From: Bacteroidaceae bacterium
GTDB lineage: Bacteria; Bacteroidota; Bacteroidia; Bacteroidales; Bacteroidaceae
DNA: 64,000 nucleotides
Direction: 5' to 3'
Assembly: GCA_017522915.1 (NCBI GenBank)
Contig: JAFWXX010000029.1
Span: forward strand, 62,001 to 126,000
Shown here: positions 16,724 through 25,027 of the stretch, piece after piece
How positions within the stretch are numbered: position 1 is the first letter of the stretch
Layout: each line of letters begins with the position of its first letter
Notes under the pieces: generated by a model
Told to the model about the DNA's origin: nothing
Seen by the model: the letters and a program-made list of their open reading frames with translations, nothing else
Databases searched by the model: none
Position numbers and translations under genes: made by a program

Positions 16724-18049
16724 TTACATATCGTCTATAGATAATCCTCTATAAATAAACTCATAGTTCTTGAATGTGCCAACTGCTTTAAAGAACAACT
16801 CGGATTTGGCTCTTAATACAACTTCATCAAAGTTCTTCTCTTGACGCTTAACTTCGATAAATTCTATCTTGTTTTCCAATTCATCTTCGGCTACTATGTC
16901 AATTTCATTTTCTCCCTTGCGGTCATGCCAGTATCCAAGGCGAGTATATTCACCAGACTCTTTCATTACTTCAATAAAGTAGCTTTCGAGAGATTTACCG
17001 CTGAATGTGGAAAAGTCACGTTCAACTATCTTTCTCAATCTGTCATTACCACCAGCCTCAATGATGTGTGTATATTTGTATATGAAACGGAACCAGAATT
17101 TTAGAAACTGGTCGTTGATGGCATAATGCACATTCTTATTGCTTGACTTCTCGTAAATAGGTTGCATCTTACTTATCAAACCATATTCCTCGCTTAGGTT
17201 TTTCAAGTACCCAGACAGCTCTTTTATATTGAGAGCATTTTCCAATTCATGGCGTGTATTTCTACCTTGTGCAATGAGTGTAAGTATTGAGAAGTAGATA
17301 CCATAGTCTTTGCCAAATTCATCGACAAGCATATTCTTACCCTCAGACAAAAAATAAGAGTCTCGCTCAAAGAACATGTCAAGCATCTTCTTCTCCGTAA
17401 ACTTCTTTCTGTCAATAAACAACTCAACATACTTAGCCACACCGCCAGTTAGGGTATAAAGAGCCAACAAGTCAGACTTTTTATAGTCTTGACAATATTC
17501 AGACATGATTTCTTTTAGGACTGAGGGCTTAAAAGGCCTAACATGCATTGTTCCTGTCTGTCTACCAAAAAGTGGTTGCTTCTTATCCTTGAAAATCTTA
17601 TTCATTAAGGTATTCACAGAACCTGCCACAATTAGGTTGATATGAGCCTTATTTTTATAGCTATCCCATATGTTTTGCATATCGGAATAGATAGATGGAT
17701 TTACCCTATAGAAATCCTGGAACTCATCAATAAAAAGGTTGATATGCTGAGTCTGAGACAACTCCATGATGAATTTGAATACGGAAGCAAAAGACATTCC
17801 CTTGCTGTCAAGCATGGGCATGTCCAGTTTTGTGTGAATCTCATCAACAAATATATCGCATAGATCTGCTTCCGCTTTACGAGCAACAAAAAAGTATAGC
17901 ATAGTCTTGTTCTCATAAAACTTCTTGACCATCTCAGTCTTACCAATACGACGTCTTCCCGTAATGATAGTAAATTGAGCTACCTCATGAGACAATTCCT
18001 CAATTTCTCTAAGTTTTTCAAACTCTTGTTCTCTATCAAAAAATCTCAT
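16724..18049 (-). CDS. ATP-binding protein, archaeal-ATPase/DUF234 type
   Basis: The protein has 441 residues from the ATG before 'RFFDREQEF', which is the usual N-terminus of this family; the longer frame upstream is a non-conserved hydrophobic stretch. Walker A is GRRRIGKT (about 31-38) and Walker B is INLFIDEF. The C-terminal part holds a winged-helix region and a PD-(D/E)XK-like core, 'NEIDIVAEDE...IEFIEVKRQ'. Such ATPases are common, often in many copies, in Bacteroidales and archaea; their role is poorly known. The gene and its flanks are visibly more AT-rich than its neighbours, suggesting transfer. An inverted-repeat operator-like sequence lies at its 5' end. Confidence 0.75.
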   Translation of the reverse strand: MRFFDREQEFEKLREIEELSHEVAQFTIITGRRRIGKTEMVKKFYENKTMLYFFVARKAEADLCDIFVDEIHTKLDMPMLDSKGMSFASVFKFIMELSQTQHINLFIDEFQDFYRVNPSIYSDMQNIWDSYKNKAHINLIVAGSVNTLMNKIFKDKKQPLFGRQTGTMHVRPFKPSVLKEIMSEYCQDYKKSDLLALYTLTGGVAKYVELFIDRKKFTEKKMLDMFFERDSYFLSEGKNMLVDEFGKDYGIYFSILTLIAQGRNTRHELENALNIKELSGYLKNLSEEYGLISKMQPIYEKSSNKNVHYAINDQFLKFWFRFIYKYTHIIEAGGNDRLRKIVERDFSTFSGKSLESYFIEVMKESGEYTRLGYWHDRKGENEIDIVAEDELENKIEFIEVKRQEKNFDEVVLRAKSELFFKAVGTFKNYEFIYRGLSIDDM

Positions 18050-18060
18050 ATCTACAAGTT

Positions 18061-18099
18061 TTATCGTAATATATATTACCGTAACAGCGGTTACGATAA
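18061..18099. promoter_or_regulatory. Nested inverted repeat upstream of the DUF234-type ATPase gene
   Basis: TTATCGTAA (18061-18069) and TTACGATAA (18091-18099) form perfect 9-bp arms. Inside, TTACCGTAAC and GGTTACGATAA form a second near-palindrome. The sites sit 12-50 nt upstream of the ATG, where a repressor would block transcription. Confidence 0.4.
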
Positions 18100-18173
18100 T
18101 GCAAAAGTACAAATAAAATTATCATTCGTGCAAGAAATCCATAGTTTTTATTGTTTTTGCAGCTAATAAGTGC

Positions 18174-18290
18174 CTCCGACACCTAAAATGTCGGTGATAT
18201 GTCGGAGACAAAACCACTTGAAAGACAACTGTGAGTAAGCATTAACCATTTAATCTCCGACAAAACAACTTAAGTGAAATGTCGGAGACT
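18174..18290. repeat. Cluster of TCTCCGACA / TGTCGGAGA repeats
   Basis: CTCCGACA (18174), TGTCGG (18189), TGTCGGAGAC (18200), TCTCCGACA (18254) and TGTCGGAGAC (18280) occur within 117 nt in alternating orientation. They can pair as hairpins in several ways. No ORF is present. Confidence 0.5.
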
Positions 18291-18404
18291 TTAACTGGTT
18301 CCTTTCATTAGTTTGTTTCGGTTATTATTGGCCCATATGTTTAAGATATAACGCACTCCTAAATTGTTACAAATGACATTTTTTGTGTATTTTTACCTCT
18401 TCTC

Positions 18405-18435
18405 TTGATTAGGGCTTTTATTTTTAGTAAATTTG
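18405..18435 (+). promoter_or_regulatory. Promoter for the structured leader and small unknown gene
   Basis: TTG (18405-18407), a 20-nt spacer and TAAATTTG (18428-18435) match the Bacteroidota -33/-7 consensus. Transcription from here would give a leader of about 320 nt before the ATG at 18764. Confidence 0.6.
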
Positions 18436-18480
18436 CAATGTTATGTGGTGTTGTCACATCGCATGACTTGTTTTATTGTT

Positions 18481-18505
18481 AAAGGCGTTTACACGCTTTG
18501 TTTTT
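18481..18505 (+). terminator. Terminator-like hairpin inside the leader
   Basis: AAAGGCGT pairs with ACGCTTT (one bulged G) around a 4-nt loop and is followed by GTTTTT. Lying about 60 nt after the predicted transcription start, it could end a short RNA or act as an attenuator for the downstream gene. Confidence 0.45.
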
Positions 18506-18551
18506 ATCTCAGAAATCTAGCAAATTTCAAAGCAAGTTAAAAACAGAGTCT

Positions 18552-18635
18552 TGTAGATGCCCCAGTTTGATGTTGTTCATCTTTTTCCAACAATGGTTGG
18601 ATTAGGATGTTATAATATCTGCGTGGGGTTCTACA
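18552..18635 (+). ncRNA. Candidate cloverleaf-like structured RNA in the leader
   Basis: An 84-nt segment can fold as a four-way junction. The closing helix pairs TGTAGA (18552-18557) with TCTACA (18630-18635) and CCCC (18560-18563) with GGGG (18625-18628). It encloses three hairpins: GATG-TTGTT-CATC (18569-18581), CCAAC-AATG-GTTGG (18587-18600) and GATGT-TATA-ATATC (18606-18619). It is not a tRNA: there is no T-loop GTTCGA and no normal arm spacing. Sited between a promoter and an ORF, it could be a cis-regulatory RNA or an independent small RNA, possibly a Bacteroidales-specific class. No family search was possible. Confidence 0.45.
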
Positions 18636-18763
18636 TTGCTCATTTCAACTTGCTGGGTATGCTAGAACCTCTGAGGTGGAGTGGGTATATGTAGGCTTCA
18701 CGCTTCTTTTGTATCCTTTCAATTCGTGTACCGCCGTTTTTTGAATCCTTAATCTAATTTATT

Positions 18764-19126
18764 ATGGAAAGGTACACTTTTAAGCCGGAACTTCCTAAAA
18801 TCGTTACTTTGACAGCTGCTTCTTTCAGTGGTGAGGAGCTGGAACAGATGATTGACAGAATGGTGATGATGCACACTCCCACAGGAGGTATTGTGGAGAT
18901 TCTTCCGAGTAGGGTGCTGTTGGACGGTGAGTATGAAGAGCATCCATTTGTTTTTACTGACAACAAGGGTGCATCGTGTCATTATACGGCTTTGCTTCTT
19001 AATGGGCATCGTATGCAAAAGGCAGAGGAGAGGAGGATTGCCTTGAATTATGTGGTAAAATGGTTCTTGAAGTATGCCGAAGAGTATGGTATGGTTATGT
19101 CGGCAAAACCGGTGCAATATATCTAA
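18764..19126 (+). CDS. Conserved-looking small protein of unknown function (120 residues)
   Basis: The 120-residue soluble protein has no signal peptide and no membrane segment. It begins MERYTFKPELPKIVTLT and contains 'FSGEELEQMIDRMVMMHTP', a beta-rich middle (GGIVEILPSRVLLDGEY) and a C-terminal amphipathic helix (ALNYVVKWFLKYAEEYG). I do not recognise a family. The ORF is free of rare features and is framed by a promoter with a long structured leader and a strong terminator, so it is very likely a real single-gene transcript. The leader suggests regulation at the RNA level. Confidence 0.7.
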   Translation: MERYTFKPELPKIVTLTAASFSGEELEQMIDRMVMMHTPTGGIVEILPSRVLLDGEYEEHPFVFTDNKGASCHYTALLLNGHRMQKAEERRIALNYVVKWFLKYAEEYGMVMSAKPVQYI

Positions 19127-19131
19127 TCATG

Positions 19132-19167
19132 CAAAATGAGGATGACTTTGTGGTCATCCTCATTTTG
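19132..19167. terminator. Bidirectional terminator between converging genes
   Basis: CAAAATGAGGATGAC pairs perfectly with GTCATCCTCATTTTG (15 bp, 6-nt loop), with A-rich and T-rich sides. It lies between the small unknown gene and the converging carboxyltransferase gene. Confidence 0.85.
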
Positions 19168-19183
19168 TTAACTGATTGGTTTT

Positions 19184-20959
19184 TCAATTGAAAAGCTCGT
19201 CCCGTTGAATGTATGCTATAACATCTCCGCGGTTGACTCTGTCACCCTGTTTTGCGCATATCTCTATCACGCGGCCTCCTAAGCCTGTGGCAACCGGCTG
19301 CAGCTGGCCCCACGGCGTTATTATGGTGCAGAACATCTCGTCGGCATCGACATGGCTGCCAATTGCAGGAGGCATGGATTCGCCTTCAACGGCAACTTCC
19401 CATACAATCTGTCCTTTTTCGGGTGCCACAATAGGGTCGGCCTTAGCATGCTTTATAGCCTTTATCTCCTCAAGGCTGACACCCTTGCTTGCCATTTCGG
19501 CATCCTTGGCCTTTTCTATGTCGGCAAGGAAACGCTCTTTGGCAACACCGCTCTTGTAGTCACGGTATTGGCGTTCGTGCATTGCAAACTCCCATAGCTC
19601 TTCATCGTCCTGTCCGGCATCCCAGCCAAGCTCCTGCATCTCCTTGCGGAATCCTTCCAAGGCATCGGGGTAGAAGCTCTGCGGGTCGGCTGTGGTGAAT
19701 TCATAGCCTTTTTCCTTAGCAAGTTCCTTTATCTCTGGTGCAACATCGCCAGGCAAGCGACCGCTCTTGCCGAGAATCATTCCCCACATGCTTTCGTCCA
19801 TGCGACTGAATCGCGGTTCGTCCTGGGCACGTGAGAGCAGGTTCATGAGTGCGATGTTCTTTACATATTGGCTGAATGGAGTAACGAGTGGGGGATAGCC
19901 GACGCGTGGCCAAACATAAGCGACCTCATTGAAGAGCTCGACCATAAGCTCGTCGAGTGTGTATGTCGGCTTGCCTTTGCTCTGCAGGATGCCGTTGATG
20001 CCTTTATGTACACCGGCAAGGTCGGACATCATGGAACCCATCATGCCGCCCGGCAATCCGCTGGTAAGCAGGAGAGAGCTCATGAGCTTGTTGTTCTTGT
20101 CCATGAAAATGCCTAACCAGTCGTCGATGAATTCCTGAGTAAGGCTGCGTGCTTTCATGTATGCGTTCATGTTGATTTTCGGCACGTTGAATCCTGCATC
20201 TTTAAGCATTGCTTGAACGCTTATGATGTCCGGGTGAACCTTGCCCCATGAAAGAGGCTCTATTGCCGTGTCTATTATGTCGCAGCCGTTCTTGCATACT
20301 TCGAGAATAGAAGCCATGGAGAGACCCGGACCGCTATGTCCGTGGTACTGGATTATTGTTTCTGGGTGCTTCTCCTTTATGCTTCTTGTAAGGCGGCCAA
20401 GGAAATCGGGGCGTCCGATGCCGGCCATGTCCTTGAGGCATATTTCTGTTGCTCCGGCTGCGATGAGTTCGTCGGCAATATTGCTGTAGTACTCAACAGT
20501 GTGGATAGGGGAGGAAGTGATACAAAGTGTTGCCTGCGGTATCATTCCTGCCTCAAGCGCGTATTTGATTGACGGTATTATATTTCTTGTATCGTTCAAA
20601 CCACAGAAGATACGTGTTATATCAACTCCCTGCGCCTTCTTTACCTTATACATCAATCGTCTTACATCGGCAGGTACCGGGAACATTCTCAATGCATTGA
20701 GTGCTCTGTCGAGCATGTGTGTCTGAATGCCGGCGTCGTTGAAGGCCTTTGTGAAACGCCTTACAGCCTGGTTGGGATTCTCTCCTGCCATGAGGTTCAC
20801 TTGCTCGAATGCACCTCCGTTGGTTTCTACGCGTGCAAAACATCCCATTTCGATGATGGCCGGGGCTATTCTTTCGAGCTGGTCGGCCAATGGTTGGAAT
20901 TTGCCTGATGACTGATACATGTCGCGATAGACAAGGCTGAATTTAATCTCTCTTACCAT
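19184..20959 (-). CDS. Carboxyltransferase (pyruvate carboxylase B / oxaloacetate decarboxylase alpha-like) lacking the biotin lysine
   Basis: The 591-residue protein has an HMGL-like TIM barrel carboxyltransferase domain (about 1-300) with 'REIKFSLVYRDMYQSSG', 'CLKDMAGIG' (the lysine that is carbamylated in the family) and 'IQYHGHSGPG' (two metal-binding His). A conserved PYC_OADA region follows (about 310-500). The last 75 residues look like a biotinyl/lipoyl hammerhead domain (VAPEKGQIVWEV...GDRVNRGDVIAYI). Where AMKM is expected it reads ITPWGQLQP, with no lysine to carry biotin. N-terminal substrate motifs also differ from usual ones (ETNGGAF for EvWGGAtFD). It may work with a separate carrier or have another role. 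A -7 box TAACTTTG lies at 21017-21024. Confidence 0.8.
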   Translation of the reverse strand: MVREIKFSLVYRDMYQSSGKFQPLADQLERIAPAIIEMGCFARVETNGGAFEQVNLMAGENPNQAVRRFTKAFNDAGIQTHMLDRALNALRMFPVPADVRRLMYKVKKAQGVDITRIFCGLNDTRNIIPSIKYALEAGMIPQATLCITSSPIHTVEYYSNIADELIAAGATEICLKDMAGIGRPDFLGRLTRSIKEKHPETIIQYHGHSGPGLSMASILEVCKNGCDIIDTAIEPLSWGKVHPDIISVQAMLKDAGFNVPKINMNAYMKARSLTQEFIDDWLGIFMDKNNKLMSSLLLTSGLPGGMMGSMMSDLAGVHKGINGILQSKGKPTYTLDELMVELFNEVAYVWPRVGYPPLVTPFSQYVKNIALMNLLSRAQDEPRFSRMDESMWGMILGKSGRLPGDVAPEIKELAKEKGYEFTTADPQSFYPDALEGFRKEMQELGWDAGQDDEELWEFAMHERQYRDYKSGVAKERFLADIEKAKDAEMASKGVSLEEIKAIKHAKADPIVAPEKGQIVWEVAVEGESMPPAIGSHVDADEMFCTIITPWGQLQPVATGLGGRVIEICAKQGDRVNRGDVIAYIQRDELFN

Positions 20960-21406
20960 ATCCTATTATATGTTTGTTGTTTGTTATGGCACCTGTAGGG
21001 TGCATTTTCTTTATGGCAAAGTTAACGACTTTATTCATATATCCTAATTTTTACTGTTTTTTTTGTCTGTTCTTCTGTTTTTTCTCTTTTTGTGATATGT
21101 TGAGGTTGCCTTTGTTCTCTTTTCAGTGCGATTGTAACCGGTTCTTTTCAGAGGTCCGTTTTTGTTCAAAATTTACGGTTATACATGTAAATTGGGGTGA
21201 ATATATGGAATTTGAGTGCGATTTGCAGTTTTTAAAATTATTATTTCGCCACTAAATAGTTGATTTCGCCACGTATTTAAATGATTCGCCAAGACATGCC
21301 GCTCTATAGCGACAGATTTGAAAATGTATTGAATCATTTGCGAAATTTGCATCGGGAAAGCTGCTGACAGCATTCCTGACAACATTCGAACATTATTATA
21401 TTTGAC
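20960..21406. other. Divergent intergenic region with promoter boxes and 20-bp-spaced repeats
   Basis: The 447-nt AT-rich gap lies between divergent genes. It holds the minus-strand -7 box TAACTTTG (21017-21024) of the carboxyltransferase gene, long T-tracts, and a three-copy direct repeat at 21243-21292 ahead of the first acyl-AMP ligase gene. A 93-codon open frame here is low-complexity and is not called. Confidence 0.55.
21243..21292 (+). promoter_or_regulatory. Three ATTTCGCCA-type direct repeats with exact 20-bp spacing
   Basis: CGCC occurs at 21247-21250, 21267-21270 and 21287-21290, each preceded by ATTT or GATT and followed by A. The exact 20-bp period (two helical turns) puts the sites on one DNA face, as expected for cooperative binding of an activator. 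They end about 115 nt upstream of the ligase ATG. Confidence 0.5.
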
Positions 21407-23071
21407 ATGAAACATTTTATTGAGTATGTAGAGGCTGCCATTAAGGAAAACTGGACAAAGCCTTCCATTTCGAACTATGGCACAAAAACATATAATTTCT
21501 CTGGCATTGCTGAAGGTATTTGCAAATGGCATATACTTTTTGACAAATACGGAATAAAGAAAGGCGACCACATTGCTATCTGCTCGCGAAATTCGGCGGA
21601 GTGGTGCATGGCTTTCCTTGCAATTACATCATACGAGGCTGTTGCAGTTCCTCTTTTGCCCGACTTCTTGCCTGAGAACATGGTGAATCTCACGAAACTT
21701 TCCGACAGCAGGCTTATGCTTGTTGACAACAATATCCTTGCTGCATTGAAGAAGGAGAATTTGACAGGAGCGTTTGCCGATGTAGAAGGCTTTGTCAGTA
21801 TGGTGGATATCGTAAACTTCAGGTCTGTAGAAGGTTATGAATCTGTCGTTGATGTTGAAGCCGAATACTCCAGGCTCTATCCTGCCGGCTTGAACGCTGC
21901 CGCTTTCAAACTTGCTCACGGTGCTATTGACGATTTGGTGCTTATAAGCTATACATCGGGCACCAGCAGTTCGCCCAAAGGTGTAATGTTGCCGGCACGC
22001 TCACTGTCGGGAAATGTGGAGATTGCTAGAAAGCTGGTTCCAATTGCTGTTGAAGAGCCGGGCAACTCGCTGTCTATTCTTCCTCTGGCGCATATCTTCG
22101 GTCTGGCATTCGATTTCCTTTTCCTTTTCTCCAGCGGTTGTCACATAAATATATTTACCGAGAAACCTGCCCCGGCACGCTTGCTCAAGGCTCTGGCCGA
22201 TGTTAAGCCGTTCATATTCCTTACAGTACCACTGTTGGTAGAGAAGATTTTCCGTTCTAAGGTCATTCCTGTATTGCGCAAGCCTGTAATGAAGGTGCTT
22301 ACTTCTATACCGGGGGTCAGAAGACTTATATTCAATAAGGTGCGTTCTACAATTCTTGATACATTCGGCGGTAATCTCGGTAAGGCCGGATTCTTTATTG
22401 GAGGTGCGGCTATAAGCAATGATGTCGATAAGGTTATGAAAAGGATAAGGATACCTTATGCTGTAGGCTACGGCATGACAGAGTGCGGTCCGCTCATCAG
22501 TTATGTTGCATCATGGCATCCTTCAATAGATGATATCGGCGGTGTGGCGAAGCCTACAATAGAGTTGCGTATCGACTCGGACAAGCCTGCTAAGGTTCTC
22601 GGTGAAATTCAGGTGCGCGGTGATGTCGTTACTACAGGGTATTACAAGAACGAAGAGGCTACAAAGGCTTCATTTACAAGTGACGGTTGGCTCAAGACCG
22701 GTGATATGGGTACTCAGGACCGTAACGGTACTGTATATATAAAGGGCCGTTGCAAGAATATGATTCTTACCGGCAGCGGACAGAACATCTACCCCGAAGA
22801 GATAGAGGATCTCATAAACCAGCAGCAGTATGTGCTTGAATCATTGGTTGTGGGCCGTAAGCATGCTCTTGTGGCTCTGGTTGTTGCCGATTACGAAACA
22901 GCAAGGAAGGATGGTATAAATGAGAGCGAACTTCAGACTGTGCTGGAGAACAGCATATTCGCGCTGAATGCCAAACTGCCTTCGTACAGCCAGATAGGCC
23001 GTTGCGAATTGCGTCGTGAGCAGTTTGAGAAAACGCCTAAGCTAAGCATTAAACGGTTTATGTATAATTAA
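21407..23071 (+). CDS. Acyl-AMP ligase / acyl-CoA synthetase, paralog 1
   Basis: A 554-residue ANL-superfamily enzyme. The phosphate-binding loop is 'YTSGTSSSPKGVML' (usual form YTSGTTGxPKG). Other motifs are GYGMTECGPL (A5), GWLKTGDMG (A7) and 'IKGRCKNMILTGSGQNIYPEEIED' split over A8. The family activates a carboxylic acid with ATP and passes it to CoA or a carrier. The C-terminal 'KTPKLSIKRFMY' has Ser where the A10 catalytic Lys usually aligns. It is the first of four related genes and lies 27 nt upstream of paralog 2, so the two are surely co-transcribed. The acid substrate is unknown; long-chain fatty acid is the default guess. Confidence 0.85.
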   Translation: MKHFIEYVEAAIKENWTKPSISNYGTKTYNFSGIAEGICKWHILFDKYGIKKGDHIAICSRNSAEWCMAFLAITSYEAVAVPLLPDFLPENMVNLTKLSDSRLMLVDNNILAALKKENLTGAFADVEGFVSMVDIVNFRSVEGYESVVDVEAEYSRLYPAGLNAAAFKLAHGAIDDLVLISYTSGTSSSPKGVMLPARSLSGNVEIARKLVPIAVEEPGNSLSILPLAHIFGLAFDFLFLFSSGCHINIFTEKPAPARLLKALADVKPFIFLTVPLLVEKIFRSKVIPVLRKPVMKVLTSIPGVRRLIFNKVRSTILDTFGGNLGKAGFFIGGAAISNDVDKVMKRIRIPYAVGYGMTECGPLISYVASWHPSIDDIGGVAKPTIELRIDSDKPAKVLGEIQVRGDVVTTGYYKNEEATKASFTSDGWLKTGDMGTQDRNGTVYIKGRCKNMILTGSGQNIYPEEIEDLINQQQYVLESLVVGRKHALVALVVADYETARKDGINESELQTVLENSIFALNAKLPSYSQIGRCELRREQFEKTPKLSIKRFMYN

Positions 23072-23098
23072 TTCAATATTTGATAGTTATAATAAGTT

Positions 23099-24772
23099 AT
23101 GAAACACTATTTGTCTTACATTGATGAATCAATCAAAGCCAATTGGAATCGTCCTGCTTTGAGCAACTACGGAGCGAACACATTGACTTATGGTGTTGTT
23201 GCATCTGAAATAGAGAAGATGCATATCTTTTTCGAGAAATGCGGTATTGCCAAAGGCGATAAAGTGGCAATATGTGCCAAGAACTGTGCCGAATGGTGTG
23301 TCTCATATCTTGCAGTTGTGACTTACGATGCTGTTTGCGTGCCTCTTCTGCCCGATTTCCTTCCTCAGAACGTTGCTGACCTGACACGTCTGTCCGACAG
23401 CCGTATTCTTCTTCTTGACAAGGTTATATTAGGTAACCTCAAACGTGATAACATAGTTCCTCAGTTCTCGGAACTGGATAATTTCTGCGGATTGGTGGAT
23501 ATTGTCGGCCTTGAGGTACACGAGAACTGCAACGGTGCTCTTGACGGCATAAACGAGGAGGTTGAGAAGACATTTGCAACACGTTTTCCTAACGGAGTAA
23601 CTGCCAAGCGTGTCGATTATTCAAAGACAAATTTCGATAACCTTGCGGTTATAAGCTATACATCGGGTACAAGCAGCTCGCCTAAGGGCGTAATGCTTAC
23701 ATCGCGTTCATTGTCATCGAATGTGCAGTTTGCACGTACCCATATTCCTGCAAATAGTGATGACAGGATTCTTTCAATCCTGCCTCTGGCACATATATTC
23801 GGACAGATATTCGACTTTGTGTATCCTTTCACATGCGGCTGTCACATAAATATATATACAGAAAAACCTATTCCGGCCCGCTTGCTTAAGGCATTGGCCG
23901 ATGTGAAGCCCTACATGTTCCTTACAGTGCCTCTTCTGATAGAGAAGATTTTCCGCGGAAGAGTTATGCCTCAGCTGAAGACTCCTTTGATGCGCGTATT
24001 GCTCTGCATCCCAGGACTTAAGAATGTTATCTATAAGAAGGTATGCGACAAGCTGATTGCAACATTCGGAGGCAATGTCGTGAAAGGCGGTATAATTCTC
24101 GGCGGTGCTGCGTTGAACAAGGAGGTTGAGGCGTTGATGAAGAGAATGAAGCTCCCTTATACTGTAGGATATGGAATGACAGAGTGCGGTCCGTTGCTCA
24201 GCTACCAATGCTGGGAGAAGTTCGTGATGCGTTCATGCGGAGTTGTAGCGCATCCGGGTGTGGATATCCGCATCGACTCCGAAGATCCGGCGAATGTTCC
24301 CGGAGAGATACAGGCCAAGGGCGATTCTGTAATGGTGGGCTACTATAAGAACGAAGAGGCTACCAAGGCCACATTCACCGAAGACGGCTGGCTCAAGACC
24401 GGCGATATGGGTCTCATGGACAAGGACGAGAACATATTCATCAAGGGCCGTTGCAAGAACATGATTCTTACTGCCAACGGACAGAATGTATATCCTGAGG
24501 AGATTGAGGACCTTATCAACCAGCTTCCTATGGTGGCCGAATCATTGGTCGTAGGCCGCAAGCATGGCCTGGCTGCTCTTGTTGTGCCTAACGTAGAGGA
24601 GGCCGAAGCTGCCGGCATCAAGGGTGAGGAGCTCAAGAAGGCAATTGAAGAGAATCTCTTTGCATTGAATGACAAGTTGCCTGTATATAGCAAGCTTACA
24701 ATATGTGAACTGCAGGATGAGCCTTTTGCAAAGACTCCTAAGCTAAGTATAAAGCGATTCATGTACAAGTAA
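23099..24772 (+). CDS. Acyl-AMP ligase / acyl-CoA synthetase, paralog 2
   Basis: The 557-residue protein is a close relative of paralog 1 over its whole length, with the same P-loop form (YTSGTSSSPKGVML), GYGMTECGPLLSY, GWLKTGDMGLMDKD and the C-terminal PKLSIKRFMY. Relative to paralogs 3 and 4 it shares the shorter P-loop, so copies 1 and 2 form one subfamily. It ends at a strong intrinsic terminator (24812-24839), giving a two-gene transcript with paralog 1. Confidence 0.85.
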   Translation: MKHYLSYIDESIKANWNRPALSNYGANTLTYGVVASEIEKMHIFFEKCGIAKGDKVAICAKNCAEWCVSYLAVVTYDAVCVPLLPDFLPQNVADLTRLSDSRILLLDKVILGNLKRDNIVPQFSELDNFCGLVDIVGLEVHENCNGALDGINEEVEKTFATRFPNGVTAKRVDYSKTNFDNLAVISYTSGTSSSPKGVMLTSRSLSSNVQFARTHIPANSDDRILSILPLAHIFGQIFDFVYPFTCGCHINIYTEKPIPARLLKALADVKPYMFLTVPLLIEKIFRGRVMPQLKTPLMRVLLCIPGLKNVIYKKVCDKLIATFGGNVVKGGIILGGAALNKEVEALMKRMKLPYTVGYGMTECGPLLSYQCWEKFVMRSCGVVAHPGVDIRIDSEDPANVPGEIQAKGDSVMVGYYKNEEATKATFTEDGWLKTGDMGLMDKDENIFIKGRCKNMILTANGQNVYPEEIEDLINQLPMVAESLVVGRKHGLAALVVPNVEEAEAAGIKGEELKKAIEENLFALNDKLPVYSKLTICELQDEPFAKTPKLSIKRFMYK

Positions 24773-24811
24773 CATAGAATACTTTAGATAGTTGATTGAT
24801 TTTATCCGCCG

Positions 24812-24839
24812 GGGCAAGCAACAAGCGTGTTGCTTGCCC
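24812..24839 (+). terminator. Intrinsic terminator after acyl-AMP ligase paralog 2
   Basis: GGGCAAGCAACA pairs with TGTTGCTTGCCC (12 bp, 4-nt loop), followed within 6 nt by a run of eight T residues. Confidence 0.85.
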
Positions 24840-24869
24840 TGGCATTTTTTTTCTTACTCATGTAAAAAT

Positions 24870-24949
24870 GTGTTAAAAATCAAGTATAAATGTACAATCT
24901 TTGATGATTCAATGTACAATTTGTGTTAATCTGCGGAAAATATTAACAC
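24870..24949 (+). promoter_or_regulatory. GTGTTAAW and TGTACAAT operator-like repeats upstream of paralog 3
   Basis: GTGTTAAA (24870-24877) is followed by GTGTTAAT (24923-24930) and its inverted partner ATTAACAC (24942-24949), an 8-bp palindrome with an 11-nt spacer. TGTACAAT also occurs twice, 22 bp apart (24891 and 24913). GTGTTAAA and TTTAACAC recur upstream of paralog 4, suggesting a shared regulator. Confidence 0.45.
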
Positions 24950-25027
24950 TTTTAGAAAAAAACGAGGACCTTTGCAAAGTCGAACCCGGTTCGGCGCAAA
25001 TGTTTGTAAACGACAATAGATATAAGC

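Noticed and set aside
18552-18635. tRNA-like gene
   Set aside because: It folds as a four-way junction, but it lacks a T-loop GTTCGA, a D-loop GG and correct arm spacing.
20974-21255. 93-codon ORF in the gap before the first ligase
   Set aside because: Phe/Cys-rich translation of T-tracts, overlapping the divergent promoter; no coding signal.
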